Positions 17,233 through 25,872 of a stretch of 43,925 bases of DNA are shown piece by piece. Origin of the DNA: an uncultured Granulosicoccaceae bacterium (GTDB lineage Bacteria; Pseudomonadota; Gammaproteobacteria; Granulosicoccales; Granulosicoccaceae); contig CALGKA010000063.1 in NCBI GenBank assembly GCA_937927895.1, positions 1-43,925 of the forward strand, in the 5' to 3' direction. The position numbers and the translations under genes are program-made. Under the pieces are notes generated by a model. It was not told the origin of the DNA, ran no database searches, and saw only the letters and a program-made list of their open reading frames with translations. Each line of letters begins with the position of its first letter. Position 1 is the first letter of the stretch.

Positions 17233-19295
17233 GACTGCAGAGCACCAAGGTGTGCAACATGTGAATTCATTACTCGAAGCTCTTCTAACAATGCCAAACG
17301 ATTGTTCTTAATCGCTTCATCGTCTGCCATCACCATAACTTCATCAAAGAACTTATCAACCGGTGTTCGCAATTTTGAAAGTGCTTGCAATGCAGGGGTG
17401 TAATCGCCTTTTGAGAAATATTTTTCTACTTCAGGCTTTAACTCGGTTAATGCGCCGTAGAGTGCTTTCTCTGGCTCACTTTCAAATAACGATTGATCGA
17501 CACTGGCTTTTTCAGCCACTGGGTTTTTCTTTAGAATATTACTGATTCTTTTATTAGCTGCAGCCAGACTTTCAGCTTCTGGCAACTGCGTAAATGCTTT
17601 TACAGCGTTTATGCGACGGTCAAAATCAAGCGGAGATGTCGGCCGCACTGACGCTACAGCATCAAAGATCTGCGGACTGATATCTTTAGATGAATAATAG
17701 GCGCGTAGCCGCTCAAGCATAAACTCAAATACTTCATCTACATCTACAGTGGCTTTATCTGATAAGCCTGCAGCTGCGTGCTGCAGTAGATCTTGCAGGT
17801 CTAGCTCAAGCTCACCTTCTATCAAAGTACGCAGTACGCCAAGTGATAATCGGCGAAGGGCAAACGGGTCTTTAACACCCGTTGGTTTTTGACCAATAGC
17901 AAAGATACCGGCAATGGTATCCAGGCGATCCGCTATAGCAAGTGATCGGCCCACAGGTGTTGCAGCAATTTCATCTGCGGCAAAGCGTGGCAAGTATTGT
18001 TCACTTAGTGCTTTTGATACTTCATCTGGCTGCCCTTCAAGCTTTGCGTAGCGCTCACCCATAATGCCTTGAAGCGATGCAAACTCACTGACCATTTCGG
18101 TTAGCAAATCACACTTGGAAAGCTTCACAGCACTAGATGTGTGATTGGCATCTGCACCAATTTGACTGGCGATATTAAGCGCTAGTTTTTCTACCCGCTC
18201 TGTTTTCTCAAAAACGGTACCAAGCTTGTTTTGAAACACTACTTTCTTTAAAGCTTCCTGATGGCTTTCAAGCGGCTTCTTTTTATCTTGCTCCCAAAAG
18301 AACATGGCATCAGCCAAGCGCGGGCGAATAACGACCTCGTTACCCTTTTTCACTTGCTCAGGATCGGTGCTTTCAATGTTAGAGATAGTAATAAACATGG
18401 GCATTAACTTGCCGCTGCTATCAAACAATGGAAAGTACTTTTGATTATCTTTCATTGTGGTGATGAGTGCTTCTTCTGGTATTTGCAGAAACTCTTCCTC
18501 AAAGTTACCAAGCACTGGAACGGGCCACTCTACAAGGGCCGTTACTTCATCTAGTAAGGCATCTTCAACCAAAGCAGTAGCAGCTACACTGCTGGCGGCT
18601 TCTGTAACACCTTTAGCAATTAAACTACGGCGCTCATCAAAATCTGCTATGACTTTACCCTGCTCTTTCAGGGTTTGTGCATAGTGCTCTGGGCTGGCAA
18701 CTTTTATATCTGTGTTGTTGTGAAAGCGGTGACCACGGGTGTTATTGGCAGATTGTAAACCAAGGATATTGGCATCTATAACATCATTGCCGTACAACAT
18801 TAGTAACCAGTGCACGGGGCGTACAAACTCTACATCACTGCTACCCCAGCGCATACGCTTTGGCACAGGCAATGTGGCAAGCGATTTAGCGACAATATCA
18901 GGCAATAACTCTTTTACCGATTGGCCTTTTTGATCAATATTAACGGCTAACCATGTGCCTTTATCAGTGCTGACCTCTTCAACCTCTTTAAGGTCTACAC
19001 CGCAAGACTTTGCAAAGCCCAATGCTGCCTGCGTTGGCTCACCATCTTTATAGGCGGCGGCAAGTGCCGGGCCACGACGCTGAATATTTTGATCAGCTTG
19101 CTTTGCAGGCACGCCTTCTATTAATACGGCCAAGCGTCTTGGGGCTGCAAATACTTTGCACTCACCGGTTATGAGGTTGGCATCTTTTAACCCATTGATT
19201 ATGCCATCACCAAATGCATTAGCTAGTTTAAGTAACGCTTTAGGCGGAAGTTCTTCTGTGCCTAGTTCTACTAGGAAGCTATTAGTATTAGTCAT
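17229..19295 (-). CDS. glyS: glycine--tRNA ligase beta subunit
   Basis: 688 residues, the normal length. The start FLVELGTEELPPKALLKLA is diagnostic for GlyS. The large N-terminal and central regions bind tRNA. An HD-like domain region around 380-480 (LSKCDLLTEMVSEFASLQGIMG, given here by its first part LSKCDLLTEMVSEF) is followed by the KDPFALRR motif (about 480) and a C-terminal anticodon-binding domain (about 580-688) ending VMNSHVAHLGALQS. It works as an alpha2beta2 enzyme with GlyQ, charging tRNA-Gly. The glyQ stop and glyS start abut or overlap, which should keep the two subunits in equal amount. Confidence 0.98.
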   Translation of the reverse strand: MTNTNSFLVELGTEELPPKALLKLANAFGDGIINGLKDANLITGECKVFAAPRRLAVLIEGVPAKQADQNIQRRGPALAAAYKDGEPTQAALGFAKSCGVDLKEVEEVSTDKGTWLAVNIDQKGQSVKELLPDIVAKSLATLPVPKRMRWGSSDVEFVRPVHWLLMLYGNDVIDANILGLQSANNTRGHRFHNNTDIKVASPEHYAQTLKEQGKVIADFDERRSLIAKGVTEAASSVAATALVEDALLDEVTALVEWPVPVLGNFEEEFLQIPEEALITTMKDNQKYFPLFDSSGKLMPMFITISNIESTDPEQVKKGNEVVIRPRLADAMFFWEQDKKKPLESHQEALKKVVFQNKLGTVFEKTERVEKLALNIASQIGADANHTSSAVKLSKCDLLTEMVSEFASLQGIMGERYAKLEGQPDEVSKALSEQYLPRFAADEIAATPVGRSLAIADRLDTIAGIFAIGQKPTGVKDPFALRRLSLGVLRTLIEGELELDLQDLLQHAAAGLSDKATVDVDEVFEFMLERLRAYYSSKDISPQIFDAVASVRPTSPLDFDRRINAVKAFTQLPEAESLAAANKRISNILKKNPVAEKASVDQSLFESEPEKALYGALTELKPEVEKYFSKGDYTPALQALSKLRTPVDKFFDEVMVMADDEAIKNNRLALLEELRVMNSHVAHLGALQS

Positions 19296-20215
19296 TAGCT
19301 TGCCTTGCCTTTAGTCTCAGAAGACTTCAACAAAGGAAACTCCATTTTTTCACGCGCAGCTAAATACGCCTCAGCCACTGCACGAGCTTGCGTTCGAATT
19401 CGTAAGATGTATCGTTGTCTTTCAGTAACTGAAATCGCATGCCGGGCATCAAGCATGTTAAACGTATGTGATGCACGCAGTACTTTTTCATAGGCAGGCA
19501 ACGGCAGACCAATCTCTGCAAGGTGTTGCGCCTCTGCTTCTGCAGATTCAAACGTTTTAAAAAGCTCTTCTACATTGGCATGTTCAAAGTTATACGCAGA
19601 TTGTTCAATTTCATTTTGCAGAAAAACATCACCGTAGGTAACAGGGCCAGCGGGGCCATCAGACCACAGTAAATCATAAACACTATCAACGTTTTGCATA
19701 TACATAGCTAAGCGTTCAAGGCCATAGGCAATCTCACCCATTACCGGCTTACATTCCAAACCACCGACTTGTTGGAAATAAGTGAATTGAGTGACTTCCA
19801 TGCCGTTTAGCCAAACCTCCCAACCTAACCCCCACGCGCCTAGTGTGGGAGATTCCCAGTTATCTTCTACAAAACGAATATCGTGCACCAGCGGATCAAA
19901 ACCCAGCGCTTTTAACGAGCCCAGATACATCTCTTGAAAATCGTCAGGCGACGGCTTTAACACTACTTGGAATTGGTAGTAGTGCTGCAGCCGATTGGGG
20001 TTCTCACCGTAGCGACCATCAGTCGGGCGACGCGATCCCTGCACATGACACGCGTTCCAGGGCTCGGGACCAATGGCATGCAAAAAGGTTGAGCTATGAA
20101 ATGTGCCGGCGCCTACTTCCATGTCATAAGGTTGCTGTACCGTACAGCCTCGCTCGCTCCAATAATGCTGGAGGGCTGCGATCAGACCTTGGAAGGTATT
20201 CAATTCATATTGCAA
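19295..20215 (-). CDS. glyQ: glycine--tRNA ligase alpha subunit
   Basis: 306 residues. Family landmarks are [13 protein letters not shown] at the start, [19 protein letters not shown] (about 37-56), the class II motif 2 region with [19 protein letters not shown], and [20 protein letters not shown] (about 130-150). This subunit holds the aminoacylation site of tetrameric GlyRS. The ATG at 20215 gives the normal N-terminus. Its promoter must lie in the 690-base divergent region shared with glnA. Confidence 0.98.
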   Translation of the reverse strand: MQYELNTFQGLIAALQHYWSERGCTVQQPYDMEVGAGTFHSSTFLHAIGPEPWNACHVQGSRRPTDGRYGENPNRLQHYYQFQVVLKPSPDDFQEMYLGSLKALGFDPLVHDIRFVEDNWESPTLGAWGLGWEVWLNGMEVTQFTYFQQVGGLECKPVMGEIAYGLERLAMYMQNVDSVYDLLWSDGPAGPVTYGDVFLQNEIEQSAYNFEHANVEELFKTFESAEAEAQHLAEIGLPLPAYEKVLRASHTFNMLDARHAISVTERQRYILRIRTQARAVAEAYLAAREKMEFPLLKSSETKGKAS

Positions 20216-20390
20216 AGAGGGCTCCGCGACATTGATGTTTAGCGATTCGAGCCAGCAATTTTAGGTGTTTGTTGCTGTAAATGACAGACCATTCGTCGGT
20301 AACTCTCAACGCACTGTTATAATAGGTGTTCGCCAAGGCATGGCATTAGGAAAATAACACTACGTTTTAAGACTACAAAAGCGGTTTTTT

Positions 20391-20549
20391 ATGAGTCTAG
20401 CCGACGCATCGATAGCACTCGAGAGGCTTAAAGAACGGCAGCACCAATGGGCAATACCGTACCGAGTCGTCAAAGGGCAGAATTTGGCCGCAGCCATGCT
20501 GCAGACTTCAAAGGCGTTCAACAGCCAAATCACTGTAAAACACGAATAG
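20391..20549 (+). CDS. possible 52-residue protein upstream of glnA (doubtful)
   Basis: The frame starts MSLADASIALERLKERQHQW and ends NSQITVKHE. It has mixed polar and hydrophobic composition with an amphipathic first third, and looks more protein-like than its neighbours in other frames. No ribosome site is visible before the ATG; the preceding bases are a T-run. It could be a remnant or chance. Confidence 0.2.
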   Translation: MSLADASIALERLKERQHQWAIPYRVVKGQNLAAAMLQTSKAFNSQITVKHE

Positions 20550-20640
20550 CAAAAGACGCTTTTGCGATACAAAAATCACTATATCTTGTTGTTTTACATT
20601 GAAATATCGCGAAAAGCCTGCTTTTTGACAGAAGCTTCAC

Positions 20641-20657
20641 TGGTGCAAAAAAAGCAT
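20641..20657 (+). promoter_or_regulatory. candidate sigma-54 promoter for glnA
   Basis: TGGTGCAAAAAAAGCA keeps the invariant GG and GC with the correct ten-base spacing, but deviates from TGGCAC-N5-TTGC at several other places. It would give a leader of about 240 bases, longer than usual for glnA. Known glnA genes in this class are often NtrC/sigma-54 controlled, which is why I list it. Low confidence. Confidence 0.25.
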
Positions 20658-20905
20658 CAGTGCGATGCAAAATTAGCAGATTACAAATAAACCCCAAGCA
20701 AGTAACTTCTTCCTTCAGCTCTGAAAACTGAGGATAATACGCTGAGCAGAAGCACGGCTTTACTAATAACAGAGCCTTGAAATTCCCCTTGAATACGCTA
20801 ATTAAGCTATGCTGGCGCATTCAACAACCGACAGATAGCTCCTGTTAAAAAACCGCCACCTTAGTATTCGGCACTAAATATCAGACTAGATTAAAGAGGA
20901 CTCCG

Positions 20906-22315
20906 ATGAGCGCAAAAGACGTATTGAAAATGATGAAGGACAACGCTGTCACCTTCGTCGATTTTCGCTTCACAGACACCAAGGGCAAGGAACAACACGT
21001 TTCTGTGCCTTCCCATCAAGTCGACGAAGACGCTTTCGAAGAAGGCAAAATGTTCGACGGCTCATCTATCTCTGGCTGGAAGGGTATCGATGCTTCAGAC
21101 ATGATCCTCATGCCTGATACAGACACCGCTGTACTTGATCCATTCACTGAAGAAGCCACCCTTAACATTACTTGCGATGTAATCGAACCTGACACCATGC
21201 AAGGCTATGACCGTGACCCGCGTTCAATCGCGAAACGCGCTGAAGCTTACATGAAGACTCAGAAGATCGCTGACGTTGCCTACTTCGGTCCAGAGCCGGA
21301 ATTTTTCGTATTCGACGATGTCCGCTGGGCGACTGAAATGGGTAACACCTTTTTCAGCATCAACTCTGAAGAAGCTGCATGGAGTGCCGGTAAAGAATTC
21401 CCAGGTGGCAACACTGGTCACCGACCAGGCGTTAAAGGCGGCTACTTTCCAGTACCACCGGTAGATTCACTGCACGATATCCGTGCTGAAATGTGTCAGG
21501 TAATGGAACAGATGGGCCTTAAAGTTGAAGTACACCACCACGAAGTGGGTACAGCTGGTCAGTGTGAAATTGGCACAGCATTCAATACTCTAGTTAAGCG
21601 CGCTGACCAAGTTCAGATTCTTAAGTATGTAGTACAAAACGTTGCTCACTTGCACGGTAAAACAGCTACCTTCATGCCTAAACCACTAGTAGGTGATAAC
21701 GGTAGCGGCATGCACGTTCACCAGTCTCTTGCTAAAGGTAAGAAGAACCTTTTCTCTGGTGATGAATACGCAGGTCTTTCAGAAATGGCTCTACACTACA
21801 TTGGTGGAACCATTAAGCACGCCAAGGCTATTAACGCTTTCGCAAATGCATCTACCAATAGCTACAAACGCCTTGTTCCTGGATTCGAAGCGCCGGTAAT
21901 GCTTGCTTACTCAGCGCGTAACCGCTCTGCTTCTGTGCGTATTCCACACGTATCAAGCCCTAAGGCACGCAGAATTGAAGTTCGATTCCCTGATCCAAGT
22001 GGCAACCCATACCTAACATTCACTGCCTTGTTAATGGCAGGTCTTGACGGTATCAAAAACAAAATCCACCCAGGCGATGCAATGGATAAAGATCTATACG
22101 ATCTTCCTGCAGAAGAAGCCAAAGCAATCCCTCAGGTTGCTCACTCACTAGATCAAGCGCTAGAAGCACTAGATCAAGACCGCGAGTTCCTAACCGCTGG
22201 CGGCGTCATGAGTGATGACATGATTGATGGCTATATTGAACTTAAAATGGAAGAAGTCACTCGCTTGCGAATGGCCACTCACCCGGTTGAGTTCGAGCAG
22301 TACTACAGCCTGTAA
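20906..22315 (+). CDS. glnA: glutamine synthetase, type I
   Basis: 469 residues, the normal length for GSI-beta. It condenses ammonia and glutamate using ATP in a dodecamer. Seen motifs: [12 protein letters not shown] (about 50-61), the [11 protein letters not shown] region with metal ligands (about 127-138), the [14 protein letters not shown] motif (about 210-224), [12 protein letters not shown] (about 263-275), and the adenylylation site region with Tyr in DKDLYDLP (about 393-400). So activity is probably controlled by GlnE adenylylation. AGAGGA precedes the ATG by about 5 bases. A strong hairpin follows the stop. The usual ntrBC genes are not downstream; repeats and a DUF4124 gene follow instead. 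Confidence 0.99.
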   Translation: MSAKDVLKMMKDNAVTFVDFRFTDTKGKEQHVSVPSHQVDEDAFEEGKMFDGSSISGWKGIDASDMILMPDTDTAVLDPFTEEATLNITCDVIEPDTMQGYDRDPRSIAKRAEAYMKTQKIADVAYFGPEPEFFVFDDVRWATEMGNTFFSINSEEAAWSAGKEFPGGNTGHRPGVKGGYFPVPPVDSLHDIRAEMCQVMEQMGLKVEVHHHEVGTAGQCEIGTAFNTLVKRADQVQILKYVVQNVAHLHGKTATFMPKPLVGDNGSGMHVHQSLAKGKKNLFSGDEYAGLSEMALHYIGGTIKHAKAINAFANASTNSYKRLVPGFEAPVMLAYSARNRSASVRIPHVSSPKARRIEVRFPDPSGNPYLTFTALLMAGLDGIKNKIHPGDAMDKDLYDLPAEEAKAIPQVAHSLDQALEALDQDREFLTAGGVMSDDMIDGYIELKMEEVTRLRMATHPVEFEQYYSL

Positions 22316-22323
22316 GTAAGACC

Positions 22324-22349
22324 AGAACCGGAGCAACAGCTCCGGTTCT
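22324..22349 (+). terminator. strong hairpin after glnA
   Basis: A perfect 11-bp stem (AGAACCGGAGC / GCTCCGGTTCT) with an AACA loop begins nine bases after the glnA stop. No run of T follows, so it may act as a 3' stabiliser or need Rho to terminate. Confidence 0.65.
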
Positions 22350-22451
22350 AGCCCGCGCTCCCATATACGCGTGTTTTTGTCCGCGTTTAATATCTCTCAG
22401 CTAGATCCAAAGTGCTTAATCATTAGCGAGCGATTCCTGCACTCTAATTAA

Positions 22452-23135
22452 GACCGAAATTAGTTAGCGGTTCTTAATGAATTCAACAGAATCCGAAGCA
22501 TCCCACCAGAACTCTTGCGCTTACCCGTATGGGCTTCTTAAAAGTGAAAGATGACGTGTGGTGTGAATAAAACTGAAATTAGTCCGCGGTTCTTTATAAA
22601 TTCAACAGAGTCCGAAACATCACACCAGAAAGTCCCTCGCTTACGCTGACGGGCTTCCTAAAAAGCAAAAAGACTACGTGCGGCGTTGATTAAAACTGAA
22701 ATTAGTTCGCGGTTCTTTATAAATTCAACAGAGTCCAAAACATTACACCAGAAAGTCCCTCGCTTACGCTGGCGGGCTTCCTAAAAAGCAAAAAGACTAC
22801 GTGCAGCGTTGATTAAAACTGAAATTAGTTCGCGGTTCTTTATAAATTCAACAGAGTCCGAAACATTACACCAGAAAGTCCCTCGCTTACGCTGGCGGGC
22901 TTCCTAAAAAGCAAAAAGATGACATGTAGTGTTGATTAAAACTGAAATTAGTCCGCGGTTCTTTATAAATAACAGAGTCCGAAACATCACACCAGAAAGT
23001 CCCTCGCTTACGCTGGCGGGCTTCCTAAAAAGCAAAAAGACTACGTGCGGCACTGGATTTAAGTTCTTTATAAATTCAACAGAATCCGAAGCATCACACC
23101 AGAAATTCCCTCGCTCACGCTGGCGGGCTTCCTAA
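22452..23135. repeat. tandem array of six ~123-bp units with embedded REP-like palindromes
   Basis: Six head-to-tail units lie after glnA. The conserved start of each (AAATTAG then GCGGTTCTT) occurs at about 22467, 22586, 22709, 22832 and 22955, giving periods of 119, 123, 123 and 123. A sixth unit has lost about 15 bases. Units 3 and 4 are nearly identical; unit 1 is the most diverged. Every unit holds a 29-base palindrome-like core at 22511, 22631, 22754, 22877, 22998 and 23105, running from AGTCCCTCGC to GGGCTTCCT. No coding potential is convincing. The pattern resembles a REP/BIME cluster amplified by unequal exchange. Confidence 0.9.
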
Positions 23136-23182
23136 AGAAAATTCAGTGTGAAAGCTTGCTCTATCTGCGGCTCTCACTCGTC

Positions 23183-23211
23183 AGGAAGCCCGCTAGCGTC
23201 AGCGAGGGACT
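23183..23211 (-). repeat. inverted single copy of the REP-like core
   Basis: The 29 bases starting AGGAAGCCCGCTAGCG and ending GCGAGGGACT are the reverse complement of the core found in the tandem array, with two or three differences. It stands 50 bases beyond the last unit in opposite orientation, so transcripts could fold the two together. Confidence 0.85.
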
Positions 23212-23488
23212 TAAAAACCGTAAAGTGCCAGAAATCAACTAACCCAAAACAAATGCCAGAATTGATTGCAACGTCAACAACCCACCAAACGCATCAAAAA
23301 TAGCAATCACACGAGCACAAAAAAACCAAAACGCGCCCCGACCCACCTGAGCGTCGCGAACCGTCATTCTGCCGTCTAACGAGATCCCAAAAAGCCAACG
23401 TAGAGTGCCGACACTCACGAAGTGAATGCAGTAAACGCGGTTCCCGCGTTCCCCGCGCTTTTTGTTGTTTTTTGAAATAGTCTTCCGT

Positions 23489-23522
23489 GCGGTCAAAGCG
23501 CCAGGGACGGCGCTTTGACCGC
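23489..23522. repeat. perfect 14-bp hairpin in non-coding DNA
   Basis: GCGGTCAAAGCGCC and GGCGCTTTGACCGC are exact reverse complements separated by AGGGAC. No T-run follows on the plus strand. On the minus strand an A/T-mixed stretch lies 30 bases on. The surrounding 23212-23670 bases carry no credible gene. The element could be a terminator relic, a structured RNA or a second repeat family. Confidence 0.7.
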
Positions 23523-23675
23523 GGTGCACATGGATGTGCCCATAGTTGACAATAATGGGCGCGACCCCTCGGAAGATGATTTCAAAAAATGGCAAAGCCA
23601 CCCCTTCCCAGTTAAATAAAGGGCAACAAAGTAGCATGAAGACCTTTGCTTCTGTTTGGGTCTTTCCAAATGAAG

Positions 23676-23801
23676 GCCGCCGGCAGGCATGCAACGTTCG
23701 TCAGCCGCCGCAGGCATGTCACAAACCAGCCCACCGGCAGGAATGCCAAGCACGTCAGCCGCCCGCAGGACATGGGCACACACGTCAGCCACCTGCAAGG
23801 C
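23676..23801. repeat. GC-rich minisatellite, about five imperfect 25-30-base copies
   Basis: Copies begin at about 23676, 23700, 23729, 23754 and 23784. They share GTCAGCCGCC followed by GCAGGCATG-like sequence and a CA-rich end. Length varies from 24 to 30 bases and the fifth copy is cut short. Frames are open in several phases, which makes spurious long open frames here. Copies are degenerate and contiguous, so it is not a CRISPR. Confidence 0.7.
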
Positions 23802-23952
23802 AAACAAACAACCCAGCGCCTGCAAAGGCAAGAAAAAAAACCAGTTGATGTGTCGAACGTCTCAGAACAGCCTCAACCTCGCGAACAGCGCCTCCTCTCG
23901 GCCTAAATATTGTTTATACCCTCTACCAGCTATACACTCTCGGGAGAAAAGC

Positions 23953-24519
23953 GTGAAAGCTTTCACTCAAACAATGTTATTCATCGCAGCACTGACGACC
24001 ACTAATCTAGTGGGCGCAGCGGTATACAAGCACGTTGATGAAAACGGCCGAATCTCTTTCAGTGATCGGCCAGCTGAAGGCGCTGAGAAAATAAAGCTGC
24101 AAGTCATTCAATCCCCGAACAAACCATCCGAAGAACAAAACCCGGAAGGCCCTGACGGAGAACTTGACGAAGAACTTGAAGGCGACGCACAAGAACGGTT
24201 AGCCAATAGCAACACTCAAAAACCGTCTGCTGATGGCGTCAAATACAAAAGCCTTAACATCCTTACACCTAAGTCTGGCAAAGTAATCAACAGCCGCTCA
24301 GGCTCTGTGCAGATTATATTCCTGCCCACCCCATCCCTTGCCCCTTCAGATGTTTTAGTGATTAATGTTGACGGCAAAGATGTAAGCAAAGGCCGCGATG
24401 CCAACTTATCACTGCAAAATCTTCAACGCGGAAATCACAGTGTTAAAGGTCGTATCCTGGATGCTAACGGCGATACAAAAATTCAGTCTGATTCCGTCAC
24501 TTTCGAAGTTAAGAGCTAA
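23953..24519 (+). CDS. DUF4124 domain exported protein
   Basis: 188 residues from a GTG at 23953 with GGGAG seven bases upstream. A longer open frame starts at 23689, but it runs through the minisatellite and has no signal peptide until this point. The signal peptide is KAFTQTMLFIAALTTTNLVGA, cleaved near AVY (first 20 residues: KAFTQTMLFIAALTTTNLVG). Then comes the DUF4124 core VYKHVDENGRISFSDRP. After an acidic, Glu-rich linker (about 55-85) there is an Ig-like C-terminal half with PKSGKVINSRSGSVQI and LQRGNHSVKGRILDANGD. Family members are periplasmic proteins of unknown role, frequently found next to glnA/ntrBC in gammaproteobacteria, which agrees with this position. Confidence 0.87.
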   Translation: MKAFTQTMLFIAALTTTNLVGAAVYKHVDENGRISFSDRPAEGAEKIKLQVIQSPNKPSEEQNPEGPDGELDEELEGDAQERLANSNTQKPSADGVKYKSLNILTPKSGKVINSRSGSVQIIFLPTPSLAPSDVLVINVDGKDVSKGRDANLSLQNLQRGNHSVKGRILDANGDTKIQSDSVTFEVKS

Positions 24520-24608
24520 AAAGCCGAAACTACTTTTTAGGCTTTCACTGCGCAACTGACACTGCCCTTAAGGTATGATTCCCGTTACTTCAACGGACAC
24601 ACACAGTT

Positions 24609-25121
24609 ATGAATTTTTCTGGCATTGCTGCTGTTCATTCTAACCTGCTAGCCGCCGCACACGCCGCTAAACCAACATTGGCACTCAGCGCTGCTCGGCC
24701 TACTATTGCCACAGTGATAGCGATTAGCCTAACGCTTGCATTTAGCCCAGTCGCGCACGCACAATCCACTGACGACCAAACCACAGCGGCTGCACAAAGC
24801 GCTGACAAAGCCACCTCTACATCGCACCTTAACCTAAGGGACAACGAATGCTTAAACGCATTAGATGATCGAGACATAGTGATCGCATCGATCGCTTTTA
24901 AAGACGGTGTCAACGGCTTTGACCAACTCAAAGAGCTTGTTAAACGTAAACCCTGGGGTATTGTTAATTCCGACACCCGAAAAGAAATAGAGGATCAGAT
25001 CAAGACCCTAAGCCCGTTTCTCATTATTAGATTGACTAAGAAACAAGCACTCACGTTAGATGATCATCGCGATATCATATTGTGGGTATTAGTACAAAGT
25101 ACTTCCAAACCCTGCAAGTAA
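24609..25121 (+). CDS. small exported protein of unknown function
   Basis: 170 residues. A long n-region of about 33 residues is followed by a hydrophobic segment (ATVIAISLTLAFSP) and a signal peptidase site (VAHA-QS), so the mature protein of about 118 residues should be periplasmic. A Thr/Ala/Gln-rich linker leads to a folded region with DNECLNALDDRDIVIASIAFKDG and a C-terminal Cys (SKPCK); the two Cys could pair. I recognise no family. No internal Met offers a shorter leader, so the start stands. A hairpin at 25130-25154 ends the transcript. Confidence 0.65.
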   Translation: MNFSGIAAVHSNLLAAAHAAKPTLALSAARPTIATVIAISLTLAFSPVAHAQSTDDQTTAAAQSADKATSTSHLNLRDNECLNALDDRDIVIASIAFKDGVNGFDQLKELVKRKPWGIVNSDTRKEIEDQIKTLSPFLIIRLTKKQALTLDDHRDIILWVLVQSTSKPCK

Positions 25122-25129
25122 AAATAGCG

Positions 25130-25154
25130 CTAAGCCCGCCAAGTGCGGGCTTAG
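25130..25154 (-). terminator. terminator between converging genes
   Basis: A 10-bp perfect stem (CTAAGCCCGC / GCGGGCTTAG) with a 5-base loop. Read on the minus strand it is followed by CGCTATTTTTA, a T-rich tail, so it terminates the eight-gene pilus-like operon. The hairpin can also stop the plus-strand gene. Confidence 0.8.
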
Positions 25155-25174
25155 AACTCTACACTACAGGCACA

Positions 25175-25828
25175 CTACAACGGTAGCTGTAACACAGCAG
25201 CACAATCCGCAGCACCCACTACAACATTCCATTCACCGTTAGCAACACATGTATTATGTGCCGTACTTTCAAAGGCACGCAGACGACCAGTGTTCGGTAT
25301 ACCGTCATCAATTTTTAAATCTAACTCATACATTACCTCAACCGGTATGTTTCTACCGGTAGTGAGCTCATGCGACGGATTGGCTTGACCCAATGCATTA
25401 TTTGAATTGGTGATTTTATAAAAACCGTTAAACGGATTGCTTGGGCAAGTGGCTTCCACACAATCACTATCTGTTAACGCTGTTACCGCTGCACCATCAA
25501 AATTGCCAGCAATAAACCCGGCACCGGCAAGATGCTGCCACACTGCCCCGGCCTCTACGACAGTATCAACCTTCGCATTTGAATCTCCATCTACAGCGCC
25601 CGCCACAATATGAGTGGACGCACGTGGGAAATCACCTGGTAGTGCACGATACCGATCTTGAAAGGAAATCCAGGCAGCTTCAATGCCGCTTAGATCGTTA
25701 GCTATGGACCGCACCCTTGCGCTATTAATCATAGACTGCCCTTTCATAATTCCACCCAGCAGCAGCCCTATAATTAGCAACACAATTGCAATTTCTATTA
25801 GCGTAAAACCCTGTTGTTTCCTAACCAT
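25175..25828 (-). CDS. type IV prepilin-like protein (major-pilin-like pseudopilin)
   Basis: 217 residues from the ATG at 25826-25828, which has AGAGG eight bases upstream. A longer frame from 25930 is not supported. The class III leader is very short: MVRKQQG then FTLIEIAIVLLIIGLLLGG, with cleavage after G7 and the conserved Glu5 of the mature protein. After the helix comes SIANDLSGIEAAWISFQDRY and RALPGDFP, the pattern of pseudopilins such as GspG/PulG. The C-terminal part has two Cys pairs (DCVEATC near 125-132 and Cys near the end) that probably form disulfides. Last gene of the operon; its own spacing of 44 bases and strong ribosome site suggest higher translation, as expected for the main subunit. 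Confidence 0.9.
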   Translation of the reverse strand: MVRKQQGFTLIEIAIVLLIIGLLLGGIMKGQSMINSARVRSIANDLSGIEAAWISFQDRYRALPGDFPRASTHIVAGAVDGDSNAKVDTVVEAGAVWQHLAGAGFIAGNFDGAAVTALTDSDCVEATCPSNPFNGFYKITNSNNALGQANPSHELTTGRNIPVEVMYELDLKIDDGIPNTGRLRAFESTAHNTCVANGEWNVVVGAADCAAVLQLPL

Positions 25829-25872
25829 ACTTCTTACCTCTTTAACTTCAAAAAAAACCGCCCTTACTACAA

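Larger units (their letters stand above)
20216..20905. other. divergent regulatory region between glyQ and glnA
   Basis: This 690-base gap serves glyQ (minus) and glnA (plus). It contains a possible 52-codon frame (20391-20549), a sigma-54-like GG-N10-GC site (20641-20657) and a small hairpin (GCATC-N5-GATGC, about 20654-20668). A sigma-70-like pair, TTGAAA (20777-20782) and TAATTA (20799-20804) with 16-base spacing, lies about 100 bases before glnA. I see no tRNA or riboswitch. AGAGGA at 20896-20901 is a clear ribosome site for glnA. Confidence 0.4.

Noticed and set aside
20530-20820. 96-codon frame on the minus strand upstream of glnA
   Set aside because: It runs through the glnA control region, is Cys/Phe-rich and has no ribosome site or family pattern.
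22452-23135. CRISPR array
   Set aside because: Units are about 123 bases and similar over their whole length, with no variable spacers and no cas genes.
23676-23801. CRISPR or repeat-protein gene
   Set aside because: Copies are degenerate, contiguous and of unequal length, so neither spacers nor a fixed protein repeat fits.
23239-23906. Several long open frames on both strands
   Set aside because: They overlap each other across GC-rich repeats, have Cys/Arg/Ala-rich products with no motif, and lack ribosome sites.
23689-23952. Upstream extension of the DUF4124 gene
   Set aside because: It is a reading of the minisatellite. The signal peptide and a good ribosome site point to the GTG at 23953.
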